DNA of 64,000 bases from Blautia liquoris (GTDB lineage: Bacteria; Bacillota; Clostridia; Lachnospirales; Lachnospiraceae). The position numbers were made by a program, and so were the translations under genes. Location of the stretch: positions 2,046,001-2,110,000 of the forward strand of contig NZ_CP063304.1 in the NCBI RefSeq assembly GCF_015159595.1. The letters are read 5' to 3'. Within the stretch, counting starts at the first letter, position 1, and every line of letters starts with the position of its first letter. Below the pieces are notes generated by a model, which saw nothing but the letters and a program-made list of their open reading frames with translations, did no database searches and had not been told where the DNA came from. Positions 1-9,378 of this stretch are shown here, one piece after another.

Positions 1-714
1 GTCAAGATCGATATGAATCTTACCGTCCGCCTGCGGTTTTGTCGTCAGCGCTCCAAGTTCCAGAGCATTCAGAGCTAAGCGTGCATCTCCTCCCGAAATA
101 TCAGCCAGAAACTTCTTCGCATCATCAGTAAGTTCCACCGACAGATTCCCCAGACCTCTTTCTTTATCACCCGCAGCACGCTCCAGAAGCACTTCAATAT
201 CTCGCACTTCAAGTGGCTTTAGTTCAAATATAACAGATCTGGAGATCAGAGCAGAATTCACCTCAAAATATGGATTTTCCGTGGTGGCTCCAATCAGTAC
301 CAGCGTTCCGTCTTCCACATAAGGTAAAAGATAATCCTGCTGCCCTTTATTGAATCTATGAATCTCATCCACAAACAAAATTGTCTTTTTCCCATACATT
401 CCCAGTCTCTCTTTTGCCTCTTTTACAACCACTTCCATATCCTTTTTTCCCGAAGTTGTCGCATTAATCTGTGTAAACTCGGCACTGGTTGTATTTGCAA
501 TTACCTTAGCAAGTGTTGTTTTTCCTGTGCCCGGCGGTCCATAAAACAGAACAGAACTTAGCTTATCCGCCTTAATTGCACGATACAGAAGTTTATCTGT
601 GCCGATGATATGTTCCTGCCCGACCACCTCTTCCAGCGTTCTCGGGCGCATCCGAAGGGCCAGAGGGGCCTGGGTTTCTTTCTTTTTCTCTGCCATGTAG
701 TCAAACAAATCCAT
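1..714 (-). CDS. rarA: Replication-associated recombination protein RarA/MgsA, AAA+ ATPase (3' end cut by window edge)
   Basis: The first 238 codons are present and the C-terminal part runs off the left edge; the family is usually about 420-450 residues. Visible AAA+ elements are Walker A GPPGTGKTT (residues 59-67), Walker B ILFVDEIHR (112-120), sensor-1 GATTENP (142-148) and an arginine-finger segment ALISRS (155-160). The N-terminal LRMRPRTLEEVVGQEH segment is typical of RarA. Family role: a clamp-loader-like ATPase acting at stalled replication forks. The ATG at 714 follows an AGAGAGGT ribosome site. A polysaccharide deacetylase lies just upstream on the same strand, only 27 bases away, so the two may be cotranscribed. 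Confidence 0.95.
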   Translation of the reverse strand, partial: MDLFDYMAEKKKETQAPLALRMRPRTLEEVVGQEHIIGTDKLLYRAIKADKLSSVLFYGPPGTGKTTLAKVIANTTSAEFTQINATTSGKKDMEVVVKEAKERLGMYGKKTILFVDEIHRFNKGQQDYLLPYVEDGTLVLIGATTENPYFEVNSALISRSVIFELKPLEVRDIEVLLERAAGDKERGLGNLSVELTDDAKKFLADISGGDARLALNALELGALTTKPQADGKIHIDLD

Positions 715-741
715 ACTGTCTTTTCGTACCTCTCTATCTTA

Positions 742-1422
742 TTAATCCGCAATCATTTCATCCACAGTGACAAGTTCATACCCATCCTGCTTCAGACGAT
801 CCACAATCTGAAGTGCTGATTCCACAGATGTTTTAAAACAGTCGTGCATCAAAATGATGTCGCCGTCCTTCACCTGTTTCATGACATCATTTACAATAAC
901 AGGTGTGTTCTGTGTATACCAATCTCTGGAGTCAACTGTCCAAAGCACAGGGATCATCGTCACATTATAGTCAAGACCTCTCTTCCATACCCCGAAAGGC
1001 GGACGGATATAGGAGGTATAAATTCCTGTTATTTTATAAATTGCATTGCTTGTGGATACAACTTCCTGTTTTGCCTGTTCATCCGAAAGCTTTGTCAGCT
1101 GTACATGATGAAAGGTATGGTTCCCGATCAGATGACCATCCTCCTGCATCTGTCTTATAGTTTCTTCTCTACCCTCGATACACTGTCCTTGAAGGAAGAA
1201 TGAGGCTTTTACACCACGTGCTCTCAGACCATCCAGAAGAGTAATTGTATAATCGCTTGGTCCATCATCAAAGGTCAGAGCAACCCGCGGACTTTCTCTT
1301 GCCGTCTCTCCGGTAGTTTCCCGGGCACATCTTTCTTTTGCTGGAGCAGCAGCGGTTATAAAAAATGCCGCTGCCAAAAAGCATATTACTATTAAAATCA
1401 GACGAATTCTCCGCTGCATCAT
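742..1422 (-). CDS. Secreted or membrane-anchored polysaccharide deacetylase (NodB domain)
   Basis: 226 residues. A hydrophobic signal/anchor segment covers residues about 7-27. The NodB fold follows, with TFDDGPS (50-56, catalytic Asp and metal Asp), HTFHH (102-106, metal His), RPPFG (140-144), WTVDSRDW (161-168) and LMHD (191-194, catalytic His). All the residues needed for a metal-dependent carbohydrate esterase 4 deacetylase are present. Likely substrates are N-acetyl sugars of peptidoglycan or another surface polymer, acted on outside the membrane; the exact substrate cannot be read from sequence. It sits between rarA and a DUF2298 membrane protein, with 20 bases separating it from the latter. 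Confidence 0.9.
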   Translation of the reverse strand: MMQRRIRLILIVICFLAAAFFITAAAPAKERCARETTGETARESPRVALTFDDGPSDYTITLLDGLRARGVKASFFLQGQCIEGREETIRQMQEDGHLIGNHTFHHVQLTKLSDEQAKQEVVSTSNAIYKITGIYTSYIRPPFGVWKRGLDYNVTMIPVLWTVDSRDWYTQNTPVIVNDVMKQVKDGDIILMHDCFKTSVESALQIVDRLKQDGYELVTVDEMIAD

Positions 1423-1442
1423 ATTTACTCTTTTTTATTAAT

Positions 1443-3719
1443 CTATGCCATCTGATTCACTTTTATCAAATATGTTAAGCCTTTCTCTTGTTTGAATTCA
1501 TCATCTTCATAAACAATTACACCCAGGTTTCGAAGAAGCTGGTCATTGAGTCTCGAATATTTCTCCCTCTCATACTGTCCGACATAGATATAACACACAT
1601 TATATTTCTTCAGTAGGTCCAAAACGCGTCCGGTATCCTGCGAGGTATAGATTGTCTCTATATCTTTGGCACGCATATCCAGATCAGCGGGATCGCTCCT
1701 CCACAGCCATTCATGTACATACCATCCCAGGACTGTTGGCAAGCCTGTCATGGCAGAAACACGGCAGTAGTCACTATAGCTGTCCCCATTCGCCTCCAGA
1801 ACCACAGGATTTCCCTTAATATTTTTATTCATCCAGCGGATGGCGGCAGCGTCACTTTCGAATGTATTCTCGATGTAGCTAGTCGCATTCAGACATTGGT
1901 ACTGTTTTGGATCTTTCACATCTCCAAACCAGGATACAGAAGCATTATGAAAATATCCAAACGTAGACACTACAAGGACAAGTGAAACAACCCCGGCGGC
2001 TTTTAAAATTCTGCTCTTTTTGCCCGTGAGAAATCTGACAATAATATAACCAACTGAAAGTCCAAACAATATAAACGCCTGATAAGTCAGTTTAAACATC
2101 GTATTCGACCGGGCATAGCCGTCTTCATAGATGTCTCTTATGTAGAAAACCTCCGGAATGAGTACCAGTCCAAGTGCACACATTCCCATGATGAACGCAA
2201 AAACATCCGAGGTCCTTCCGTTTCGGAGAAACTTTAAAAAGCCTTTATAATGAACAAATACACATATCGTAAACAACAGGACAACAAAGGCCGGCAGCCC
2301 CCAAAGAATCAGCCACTGATGAATCGGCGTATGATGTTTTACAATACCAACTCCGGATACCATGTTCTTAAAATGTAAGGCAAACGGCAAGGCTGTAATC
2401 TCCGCTATAAGAAACAATTCCACTGACTGAATGATCGTGTATCTTATGACCGATTTTATGCGGGCATGCCTGGAGCGAAACAGATTCACGTAGATAAGAC
2501 AAATAATAGCAAGGGTAACATATATCACAAAATCCCAGTAGTTCATAAACTGGAAGAGTCCGACAAGAAAACCTGCAGTCAATACATGCGGATCAAAGAA
2601 AAAATGCTTAAAGTCCCATCGATAATCTTGTTCTTTCTCGTCTTTTATCTTTAAAACCCAGGAAAGCAAAAGTCCAATAATCAAAGATACAAACATCGTA
2701 TTCACAACATGAGCATGTAGATCACCCAGCACAAATGAATATGCCGGGAATTCATGAATACACTTGTCATTTGTCTCGGGATTGTAACCGATGTAACGCG
2801 TGGAATCCGGAAAGAAATAATCTGCAGAGGAGTTCCAGCCAAAAAACTTACCAAAGACACCATAGATTAGATAGTGTAAATTCCCGGCAAAAACAACACA
2901 GCCTGCTGAAAGCAGACCGGACAAACAAGAGATAATCTTCTTAAACTTAGGATTTTCTAGTATCTGCAGGCCCCGCATCAACTGGCTGACAATCGAAAAT
3001 GACATGCAAAAAAGCAGTGCCGCGACCAGTGCCCGCATCAGATTATATGTATTCTCCACACTTTGAGCACTTAATTTCGTAAGAAATACAGCATAATATT
3101 GTCCGCCATAATAATAATTGATCTCTTTTCCTGCATACCAGATATCAGCTGCCGGAAGTTTCTTGCTTCTCATCATGGCTGCCATAAAGCCATAGTCCAT
3201 AAACTTTTCAGTTCCATGTGCTTCCGGGCGAAACCCGGAAAGATAGGTCCATAATAAAAACACCATCAAAAAGAGCAGTTCTTCACCCAGAATCAGATTC
3301 CCGTCGAACTTAAACTTGGCAGCATTGCCCCGATGGATCTGGTAAATCCTGATCCCCCAGCATAAAAGTGCACCGAAGATAACAGCACCCAGACAGGACG
3401 CCCGAGTAAAGTTTACAAGATCCATACTGGCAAGAGCCCACACAACAAAACCGGATATCGCGATTCCCAGCGCTTTCGAAAATATCCAGCCCCGGTCTGC
3501 AAATTGCTCAAACAGACAATAAGAAAGGGGCAAAAAAGCTACTCCTATGACCAATACCATCAGCCACCAAACGATAAAGATAACATGATCCTGTTTGATC
3601 AAAGGCAATGTGCCGAATAAAATTCCAATAATAAAAAAAATATATACTATTCCTCTTCTGCTGATCTTCATCTGATTACCTGGCAGGATACCTCCCTCAC
3701 TTCGCACCTTGATCTTCAT
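1443..3719 (-). CDS. DUF2298 (YYY-type) polytopic membrane protein
   Basis: 758 residues with roughly a dozen or more hydrophobic segments through the first 580 residues, then a soluble C-terminal part of about 170 residues. The tyrosine cluster INYYYGGQYY near residue 200 and the following membrane segments match the DUF2298 (YYY) family, whose topology resembles lipid-linked-sugar glycosyltransferases. The biochemical role is unknown. Start choice: the ATG at 3719 has GGGAG almost touching it, while the in-frame ATG at codon 17 (3671) has a weak AGG; either is possible. A sigma-A-type promoter lies immediately upstream. Confidence 0.8.
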   Translation of the reverse strand: MKIKVRSEGGILPGNQMKISRRGIVYIFFIIGILFGTLPLIKQDHVIFIVWWLMVLVIGVAFLPLSYCLFEQFADRGWIFSKALGIAISGFVVWALASMDLVNFTRASCLGAVIFGALLCWGIRIYQIHRGNAAKFKFDGNLILGEELLFLMVFLLWTYLSGFRPEAHGTEKFMDYGFMAAMMRSKKLPAADIWYAGKEINYYYGGQYYAVFLTKLSAQSVENTYNLMRALVAALLFCMSFSIVSQLMRGLQILENPKFKKIISCLSGLLSAGCVVFAGNLHYLIYGVFGKFFGWNSSADYFFPDSTRYIGYNPETNDKCIHEFPAYSFVLGDLHAHVVNTMFVSLIIGLLLSWVLKIKDEKEQDYRWDFKHFFFDPHVLTAGFLVGLFQFMNYWDFVIYVTLAIICLIYVNLFRSRHARIKSVIRYTIIQSVELFLIAEITALPFALHFKNMVSGVGIVKHHTPIHQWLILWGLPAFVVLLFTICVFVHYKGFLKFLRNGRTSDVFAFIMGMCALGLVLIPEVFYIRDIYEDGYARSNTMFKLTYQAFILFGLSVGYIIVRFLTGKKSRILKAAGVVSLVLVVSTFGYFHNASVSWFGDVKDPKQYQCLNATSYIENTFESDAAAIRWMNKNIKGNPVVLEANGDSYSDYCRVSAMTGLPTVLGWYVHEWLWRSDPADLDMRAKDIETIYTSQDTGRVLDLLKKYNVCYIYVGQYEREKYSRLNDQLLRNLGVIVYEDDEFKQEKGLTYLIKVNQMA

Positions 3720-3742
3720 CTCCCTTTCTGTTCATACTATCT

Positions 3743-3771
3743 ATTGTATAATATCCCAAGAAAGTATGCAA
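3743..3771 (-). promoter_or_regulatory. Sigma-A-type promoter for the DUF2298 gene
   Basis: On the minus strand the -35 is TTGCAT (3766-3771), followed by a 17-base spacer and the -10 TACAAT (3743-3748), about 25 bases before the DUF2298 start. Confidence 0.7.
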
Positions 3772-3819
3772 CCACCGTTAAACGCCAAATTAAGAGATCA
3801 TAGGCCTTTTGGAAATCAC

Positions 3820-3870
3820 AAAAAGGATATCTGACTGCCATATAATCTATCGGCAGTCCCATATCCCTTT
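3820..3870 (-). terminator. Intrinsic terminator of the liv operon
   Basis: On the minus strand an interrupted stem (AAGGGATAT and ACTGCC pairing with GGCAGT and ATATCCTT) is followed by TTTTT. It lies about 50 bases past the stop of the cytidylate-kinase-like gene, the last gene of the liv transcript. Confidence 0.75.
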
Positions 3871-3917
3871 ATCATAGTGATCATATGATCCTGGCATTCG
3901 AAATATATTTATAATTT

Positions 3918-4541
3918 CTACAGATCAAACCTTGTTTTTCTATATGCGAGTATCATATTTTTGCATTTTTCGAATCCAAGTTTCTCGCTGTCGAGACAAA
4001 GATCATAGTTCCCCGCATCTCTCCAGTCATGTCCGGTGTAATGTTTATAATAGTCTCCACGGTATTTTTCCGTCTTATGAACATATTTTTCAAGGTCATG
4101 TCCAGTCAGTCCCATCCTTTTCCCCGAACGCCTGATACAAAACGCGGGGCTTGCATGAAGGAAAACGCTCATAACATTTGGATAATCTTTGAGTATAAAA
4201 TCGGCACATCTTCCCACAATCACGCAGGATTCCGTCTCTGCCAGCTTTTTGATGACCTTTGCCTGATAGTTGAACAGATTTCTCGTCGAAACGAAATCAT
4301 TGGAATCCGGCGGAATCAGTTCACCATTATATACACTTTTAGATATCTTAAAAAGGGTTGAACCTTTCAGCTTTTCGTCTGCCTCGAGAAATAACTCCTC
4401 ATTGATTCCACTGTCATCTGATGCGAGGCGCATGATCTCACGGTTGTAAAAATGAATGCCCAGTTCATCTGCCAGCATCTCTCCAATTTCATTTCCACCG
4501 CTTCCGTACTGTCTTGCAATCGTAATCACAATATTGTCCAC
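3918..4541 (-). CDS. Cytidylate kinase-like family protein
   Basis: 207 residues. An N-terminal P-loop-like segment ARQYGSGGNEIG (9-20) and the downstream IVGRCADFILKD and VFLHASPAFCIRR segments are typical of the cytidylate-kinase-like family (Cmk relatives, about 200 residues, common in Clostridia). True Cmk is usually encoded next to aroA, rpsA or ispH, which are absent here, so this is a paralogue of uncertain substrate. It starts 14 bases after livF and is the last gene before a terminator, so it is probably cotranscribed with the amino-acid transporter. Confidence 0.82.
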   Translation of the reverse strand: MDNIVITIARQYGSGGNEIGEMLADELGIHFYNREIMRLASDDSGINEELFLEADEKLKGSTLFKISKSVYNGELIPPDSNDFVSTRNLFNYQAKVIKKLAETESCVIVGRCADFILKDYPNVMSVFLHASPAFCIRRSGKRMGLTGHDLEKYVHKTEKYRGDYYKHYTGHDWRDAGNYDLCLDSEKLGFEKCKNMILAYRKTRFDL

Positions 4542-4555
4542 ACTAACACCTCCAC

Positions 4556-5266
4556 TTATTCTCCCAGATAGGCCTTCTTGATCGAATCATCCTCAAGCAT
4601 TTTGTCCGCGTCACCGCTAAGAACTATCTTCCCGGTCTCCAGCACATAAGCACGGTCTGCAATGCTAAGAGCTTTGTTGGCATTCTGCTCTACAAGCAGA
4701 ACGGTAGTTCCATCCGCACTGACCTCTTCTATAATCTCAAATATCTCATTGACGAATATAGGTGAAAGACCCATGGATGGCTCATCCATCACAATCATCT
4801 TAGGTTTTGACATGAGTGCGCGTCCCATGGCCAGCATCTGTTGCTCGCCGCCCGAAAGCGTTCCTGCCCTCTGATTTTTTCTCTCTTCCAGTCTTGGAAA
4901 TCGATGATACACTTTTTTCAGAGTTTCACTGATTTCAGATTTATCATTGCGGGTATACGCTCCCAAAATAAGGTTCTCATAGACAGTCAGTTCAGAAAAA
5001 ACACGGCGTCCCTCAGGCACATGAGCAATTCCCATCTCCACAATTTTATGTGCGGGAACTTTTGTGATTTGCCTTCCCTCAAACTCAACAAAGCCTCTCT
5101 GTTTTGGGATAAGTCCCGTCAAGGCATGAAGTGTAGTAGTCTTCCCTGCACCGTTGGAACCGATCAGGGCAACTACCTCACCCTGATTCACTTCGAAGCT
5201 AATTCCCTTCAGCGCTTGTATCACGCCATAATATACATGCAAATCTTCGACACGTAACATTGCCAT
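4556..5266 (-). CDS. livF: Branched-chain amino acid ABC transporter, ATP-binding protein LivF
   Basis: 236 residues. It has Walker A GSNGAGKTT (36-44), the signature LSGGEQQML, Walker B KMIVMDEPSMGLSP and an H-loop region typical of LivF, including the PEGRRVFSELTVYENL segment. It pairs with LivG to energise uptake of Leu/Ile/Val or related amino acids. It is the fifth gene of livK-H-M-G-F, 14 bases after livG. Confidence 0.95.
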   Translation of the reverse strand: MAMLRVEDLHVYYGVIQALKGISFEVNQGEVVALIGSNGAGKTTTLHALTGLIPKQRGFVEFEGRQITKVPAHKIVEMGIAHVPEGRRVFSELTVYENLILGAYTRNDKSEISETLKKVYHRFPRLEERKNQRAGTLSGGEQQMLAMGRALMSKPKMIVMDEPSMGLSPIFVNEIFEIIEEVSADGTTVLLVEQNANKALSIADRAYVLETGKIVLSGDADKMLEDDSIKKAYLGE

Positions 5267-5280
5267 CTTAAACTCTCCTC

Positions 5281-6045
5281 CTATTCGCCCAGATAAGCTG
5301 TGACAACCGCCGAGTCATTCAAAACGACATCGGTTTTTCCCTCAGCCAGGATCCTGCCGAAATTCAACACCGTCAAGGCTTCACAGATTCCGCCTACCAG
5401 TTTCATATCATGCTCGATCAGAAGAATTGTCATATTAAAATGCTCTTTTACAAAACGGATGGTATTCATAAGTTCAAGTGTCTCATTGGGATTCATGCCT
5501 GCAGCCGGCTCATCCAGTAAAAGCAATTTCGGCTTTGTAGCCAATGCTCGGGCAATCTCAAGTTTGCGTTGTTTTCCATATGGGAGGTTTCCTGCCATAT
5601 AATTCTTTTCCCCATCAAGGTCAAAAACTTTCAATATTTCAACAGCCTTCTCATCCATAATTTTTTCTGTCTTATGGTAAGACGGAAGTCTTAAAATTCC
5701 AGAGAGTGAAGAGTACTTATAATGATTATGCAGCCCGGCTTTGACATTGTCAAGTACACTCATCTCCTGAAACAGCCGAATATTCTGGAAGGTTCTGGCA
5801 ATGCCGGCTTTATTGATCTCCAGGGTGTTTTTTCCGATCAGGTTCTCACCATCCAGCTTAATAAGCCCTTCCGTCGGCTTATAAACTCCTGTCAGTAAAT
5901 TGAACACCGTGGTTTTCCCTGCCCCATTCGGTCCGATCAGTCCGTACAACTGCCCTTTTTTAATATTCAGATTAAAAGCACTTACGGCCTGGAGACCACC
6001 GAATGCGATGGATAAATTATTTACCTCTAACATATCCGCCATCAT
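5281..6045 (-). CDS. livG: Branched-chain amino acid ABC transporter, ATP-binding protein LivG
   Basis: 254 residues. Walker A is GPNGAGKTT (38-46), the signature is LPYGKQRKLEIARAL, and Walker B is LLLLDEPAAGMNP. FQNIRLFQEMSVLDNV is a typical Q-loop context for LivG. It is the second ATPase subunit of the transporter and abuts livM (stop and start are adjacent), consistent with translational coupling. Confidence 0.95.
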   Translation of the reverse strand: MMADMLEVNNLSIAFGGLQAVSAFNLNIKKGQLYGLIGPNGAGKTTVFNLLTGVYKPTEGLIKLDGENLIGKNTLEINKAGIARTFQNIRLFQEMSVLDNVKAGLHNHYKYSSLSGILRLPSYHKTEKIMDEKAVEILKVFDLDGEKNYMAGNLPYGKQRKLEIARALATKPKLLLLDEPAAGMNPNETLELMNTIRFVKEHFNMTILLIEHDMKLVGGICEALTVLNFGRILAEGKTDVVLNDSAVVTAYLGE

Positions 6046-7134
6046 TTACGCCTCCTTACCTTTCTTTCGTCTGCCACAGAGAGCTTTGAATCGGGCCTTT
6101 AATCGGTCTTTTAATCGTTCTCTGACATTCACAGCTGCAGGAGCCCAGTTAAACAGCATCATTATGATCAGAACAATGGCATAGATCAGCATGCGATAGT
6201 CCGAAAGTCCGCGCAGCATTTCCGGGAGAGCGGTTAAAATCACCGCTGCAATCATAGAACCGCGTATATTGCCGATTCCTCCCAACACGACATATACCAA
6301 TATCATAATGGATGTATTATAATCGAATTTTTTAACCGTCAGTGTTGAAAGATTATGTGCATATAAGACACCGGCCACACCTGCAAGCGAGGCCGAAACT
6401 GTAAATGCCATCAATCTGTATTTTGTAGAATTGATTCCGACAGATTCAGCCGCGATGCGATTATCCCGGACCGACATGATTGCACGACCGCTTCTTGAAT
6501 GAACCAGATTCAGTACAATTAACAGCGTGATTAAAATCAAAACCACACCAATGGTGAACGAGGAATCTTTTGGAGTCCCCGTAATGCCGAGTGCTCCGTT
6601 GACAATCACCTTCCCGCCTTCTTCCATGCCAAGAGCAGACGCGTCACCTGTCGCAAAATGCAGACCGTGACTGTCTTTACCTATATAGAGTATATTCATC
6701 AGGTTCTTGATAATTTCCCCAAATGCAAGTGTCACAATAGCCAGATAATCCCCATTCAGCCGCATAACTGGAATGCCGATAATGATACCAAAAAGTGCTG
6801 CAGCAAGAGCACCGATCAGTATCGCCAGAATAAATCGCACCGGGGAGGGCATCGTATCTCCCATAAGATTTGAAAAAAAAGCACTTGAGTATGCTCCCAC
6901 ACACATAAAGCCTGCATGTCCAAGACTTAGTTCACCAGAGATACCAATCACAAGATTGAGGGAGACTGCTGCAATCACATATACACAAAGAGGAACAAGA
7001 AGGCCCGAAAGAAGGCTGGAAACACTTCCTGTAACGGTCATGATCTGCATTACAATATAGAAAAGAACCACAATTCCATACGTAATCAGATTGTCTTTTT
7101 TCACTGCCATATTCCCACTACTATTTTTCTTCAT
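6046..7134 (-). CDS. livM: Branched-chain amino acid ABC transporter permease LivM
   Basis: 362 residues with about nine to ten hydrophobic segments. The conserved permease loop SVRDNRIAAESVGINSTKYR identifies the LivM type. The C-terminus is basic. I chose the ATG at 7134 because GAGGTGG lies 5 bases upstream; an in-frame GTG at 7143 would add three residues. It forms the membrane channel together with LivH, whose gene ends 10 bases upstream. Confidence 0.93.
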   Translation of the reverse strand: MKKNSSGNMAVKKDNLITYGIVVLFYIVMQIMTVTGSVSSLLSGLLVPLCVYVIAAVSLNLVIGISGELSLGHAGFMCVGAYSSAFFSNLMGDTMPSPVRFILAILIGALAAALFGIIIGIPVMRLNGDYLAIVTLAFGEIIKNLMNILYIGKDSHGLHFATGDASALGMEEGGKVIVNGALGITGTPKDSSFTIGVVLILITLLIVLNLVHSRSGRAIMSVRDNRIAAESVGINSTKYRLMAFTVSASLAGVAGVLYAHNLSTLTVKKFDYNTSIMILVYVVLGGIGNIRGSMIAAVILTALPEMLRGLSDYRMLIYAIVLIIMMLFNWAPAAVNVRERLKDRLKARFKALCGRRKKGKEA

Positions 7135-7144
7135 CGCAGCCACC

Positions 7145-8032
7145 TCACACTTTCTCCTGAATATTCTTTCCGAACAAACCCGTTGGTTTTACAAGCAGCA
7201 CGACAATCAGGACAGCAAAAACAATTGCATCTGCCACCTGGGAAGAGATATAGGCCTTTCCCAGTATTTCTATGACGCCGAGCAGAACTCCGCCAATCAT
7301 GGCACCGGGTATTGAACCGATTCCTCCGAATACTGCAGCGACAAAAGCCTTGATTCCGGGCATTGCACCTGTATAAGGGGTAAGGGTCGGATATGCGGAA
7401 CATAACAGAGCCCCTGCAATTGCCGCAAGGCCTGATCCTATGGCAAAGGTCAGTGAAATTGTAGCGTTCACATTAATTCCCATCAGTTCGGCGGCTCCGC
7501 GGTCCTCCGATACCGCCTGCATTGCACGTCCCGGTTTTGTTTTATTGACAAATAAAGTCAGACCAAGCATAATGACGAGACTGACTATAATTGTAACTGC
7601 TGTCGTACCCGTGATTGTTAGTTTCCCGCCCGCCATCTTAAGGTTCGGAAAAGTCACCACATTTGAAAATGATTTTGCACCTGCGCCGAAAATAAGCAGT
7701 GCGAGATTCTGAAGCAGATAACTGACACCAATTGCAGTGATTAAAACAGCCAATGAAGATCCTGCATTTCTCAGAGGTTTATAGGCTATCTTTTCGATCA
7801 CAACTCCGAGAAGTGTACAAACAACTACAGAAATTAAAATAGCCAGGAGCGGGTGTAACCCGGCTCCTGTCATAAGTGTAAAAATTACATATGCTCCGAT
7901 CATAATTATATCGCCATGAGCGAAATTGAGCATTTTTGCTATTCCATAAACCATCGTATATCCGAGAGCAATAATTGCATATACACTGCCCAGACTGATT
8001 CCATTAATTAAATAAGAGAGAAAACTCATCAT
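7145..8032 (-). CDS. livH: Branched-chain amino acid ABC transporter permease LivH
   Basis: 295 residues, about eight membrane segments. YAIIALGYTMVYGI near the N-terminus, followed by NFAHGDIIMIGAY, is the hallmark of LivH. The EDRGAAELMGINVN segment is the coupling loop that contacts an ATPase subunit. It lies 17 bases after the binding-protein gene in the liv operon. Confidence 0.95.
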   Translation of the reverse strand: MMSFLSYLINGISLGSVYAIIALGYTMVYGIAKMLNFAHGDIIMIGAYVIFTLMTGAGLHPLLAILISVVVCTLLGVVIEKIAYKPLRNAGSSLAVLITAIGVSYLLQNLALLIFGAGAKSFSNVVTFPNLKMAGGKLTITGTTAVTIIVSLVIMLGLTLFVNKTKPGRAMQAVSEDRGAAELMGINVNATISLTFAIGSGLAAIAGALLCSAYPTLTPYTGAMPGIKAFVAAVFGGIGSIPGAMIGGVLLGVIEILGKAYISSQVADAIVFAVLIVVLLVKPTGLFGKNIQEKV

Positions 8033-8049
8033 GCACCTCCGAATGCACC

Positions 8050-9216
8050 TTACATTGCAACATAGGTACCATTCTCGATGACTACAGCCTTAGGTTCCTT
8101 TTCAGGTTCGCCATTTTCAGACCAGTCAATCTTACCTGTCACACCGTCTACTGTAATATCTACCATTGCCTTTTTCATCGCATCGCCGATATCGGAAACC
8201 GACATATCCGGTGTGAGCTTTGCCTGATCACCCGCCGCCTTGATTGCATAGAGTGCATCATATGCATCTGCTGCAAACTGGATCGGTGTCTCTCCATCAT
8301 ATTTATCTTTGTAAGCTTTGACAAACTTCTGAGTCGTCTCATCCTGTGCATCTGCGGCGAATGGCGTCAACAGCATCACACCTTCCGCAAGTTTCGAATC
8401 AAAGTTTTTAACTCCGAGAAGTCCGTCCAGTCCGTCACACCCAAAAAATTTTGTATTGATTCCCATATCAGAGGCCTGTTTTAAGATCAGTGAGGCCTCA
8501 GTATAATAGATTGGGAGGAAGATCAGTTCCGCACCGGCATCCTCTGCCTTCTGCAGCTGAACTTTAAAATCAGATTTACTGTCCGCCGTAAAGGCTTCCG
8601 CAGCTACGACATCAATGCCATTGTCTTTGGCACCCTTCTTAAAGCTCTCGTAGATTCCTGAAGAATAGGGACTAGAGCTGTCATAGATCACAGCTACTTT
8701 TTTGGCTATATTGTTTTTTCCGATATACTCTGCAGATTTGTTACCTTGCGCCGGATCTGAAAAACAGACACGAAAGGCATTATCTGGAGCTATACTATCC
8801 ACAGATGTTGCAGAGGGTGTCAGCAGAAACATATTGTCATTTGCCGTTTCCGTTGCAACTGCGATACAAGGTGCGCTTGTCACAGTTCCGACCAGCATCT
8901 GCATACCCCAGTCTTTTAATGTGTTGTAAGCATTGACAGACTTTTCCGCATCACTTTCATCATCCTCAAACTTAAACTCCACCTTATTTCCGTTGATCCC
9001 ACCGTCCTTATTGATTTCCTCTGCGGCGAGTTTTGAAGCCTTTTCAACGGCATCTCCATAAGCGGCATTATCACCTGTTGTCGGCCCAATGCCTCCGATT
9101 TTGAATACTTTCTTATCATCCGAGGGTGTATTATCACTGCTTCCACAGCCTGCAAAAGCAGTAGCCGCCATCGTAACTGTAAGTGCAAGACTCACAAGCA
9201 TTTTCTTCTTTAACAT
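8050..9216 (-). CDS. livK: Branched-chain amino acid ABC transporter substrate-binding lipoprotein
   Basis: 388 residues from the ATG at 9216, chosen because AAGGAGGAG sits 6 bases upstream; longer in-frame starts lack a ribosome site. The N-terminus is a lipoprotein signal (MLKKKM, a hydrophobic stretch, then AFAGC with the lipid-modified Cys), so the protein is tethered outside the membrane. The mature part is a periplasmic-binding-protein type I fold (IGGIGPTTGDNAAYG and GLDGLLG segments), as in LivJ/LivK. The specific ligand is not determinable. It is the first gene of the liv operon. Confidence 0.93.
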   Translation of the reverse strand: MLKKKMLVSLALTVTMAATAFAGCGSSDNTPSDDKKVFKIGGIGPTTGDNAAYGDAVEKASKLAAEEINKDGGINGNKVEFKFEDDESDAEKSVNAYNTLKDWGMQMLVGTVTSAPCIAVATETANDNMFLLTPSATSVDSIAPDNAFRVCFSDPAQGNKSAEYIGKNNIAKKVAVIYDSSSPYSSGIYESFKKGAKDNGIDVVAAEAFTADSKSDFKVQLQKAEDAGAELIFLPIYYTEASLILKQASDMGINTKFFGCDGLDGLLGVKNFDSKLAEGVMLLTPFAADAQDETTQKFVKAYKDKYDGETPIQFAADAYDALYAIKAAGDQAKLTPDMSVSDIGDAMKKAMVDITVDGVTGKIDWSENGEPEKEPKAVVIENGTYVAM

Positions 9217-9318
9217 ATCTACTCCTCCTTGAATTGACGATTGTTCTGTTACCTGAATTCTCATGGTAAATGTTTTGTCTTATCATTTTATTCGCCAAAA
9301 TAATTAATCTAGTTTCAT

Positions 9319-9347
9319 ATGTTACCCTTAAAATGTTTGTTTGTCAA
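9319..9347 (-). promoter_or_regulatory. Sigma-A-type promoter of the liv operon
   Basis: On the minus strand a consensus TTGACA (9342-9347), a 17-base spacer and TAACAT (9319-9324) lie about 100 bases before livK. No obvious operator or riboswitch was seen in the leader. Confidence 0.8.
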
Positions 9348-9378
9348 TCACTATTTTTATTATCACACTGTTTTCGCC

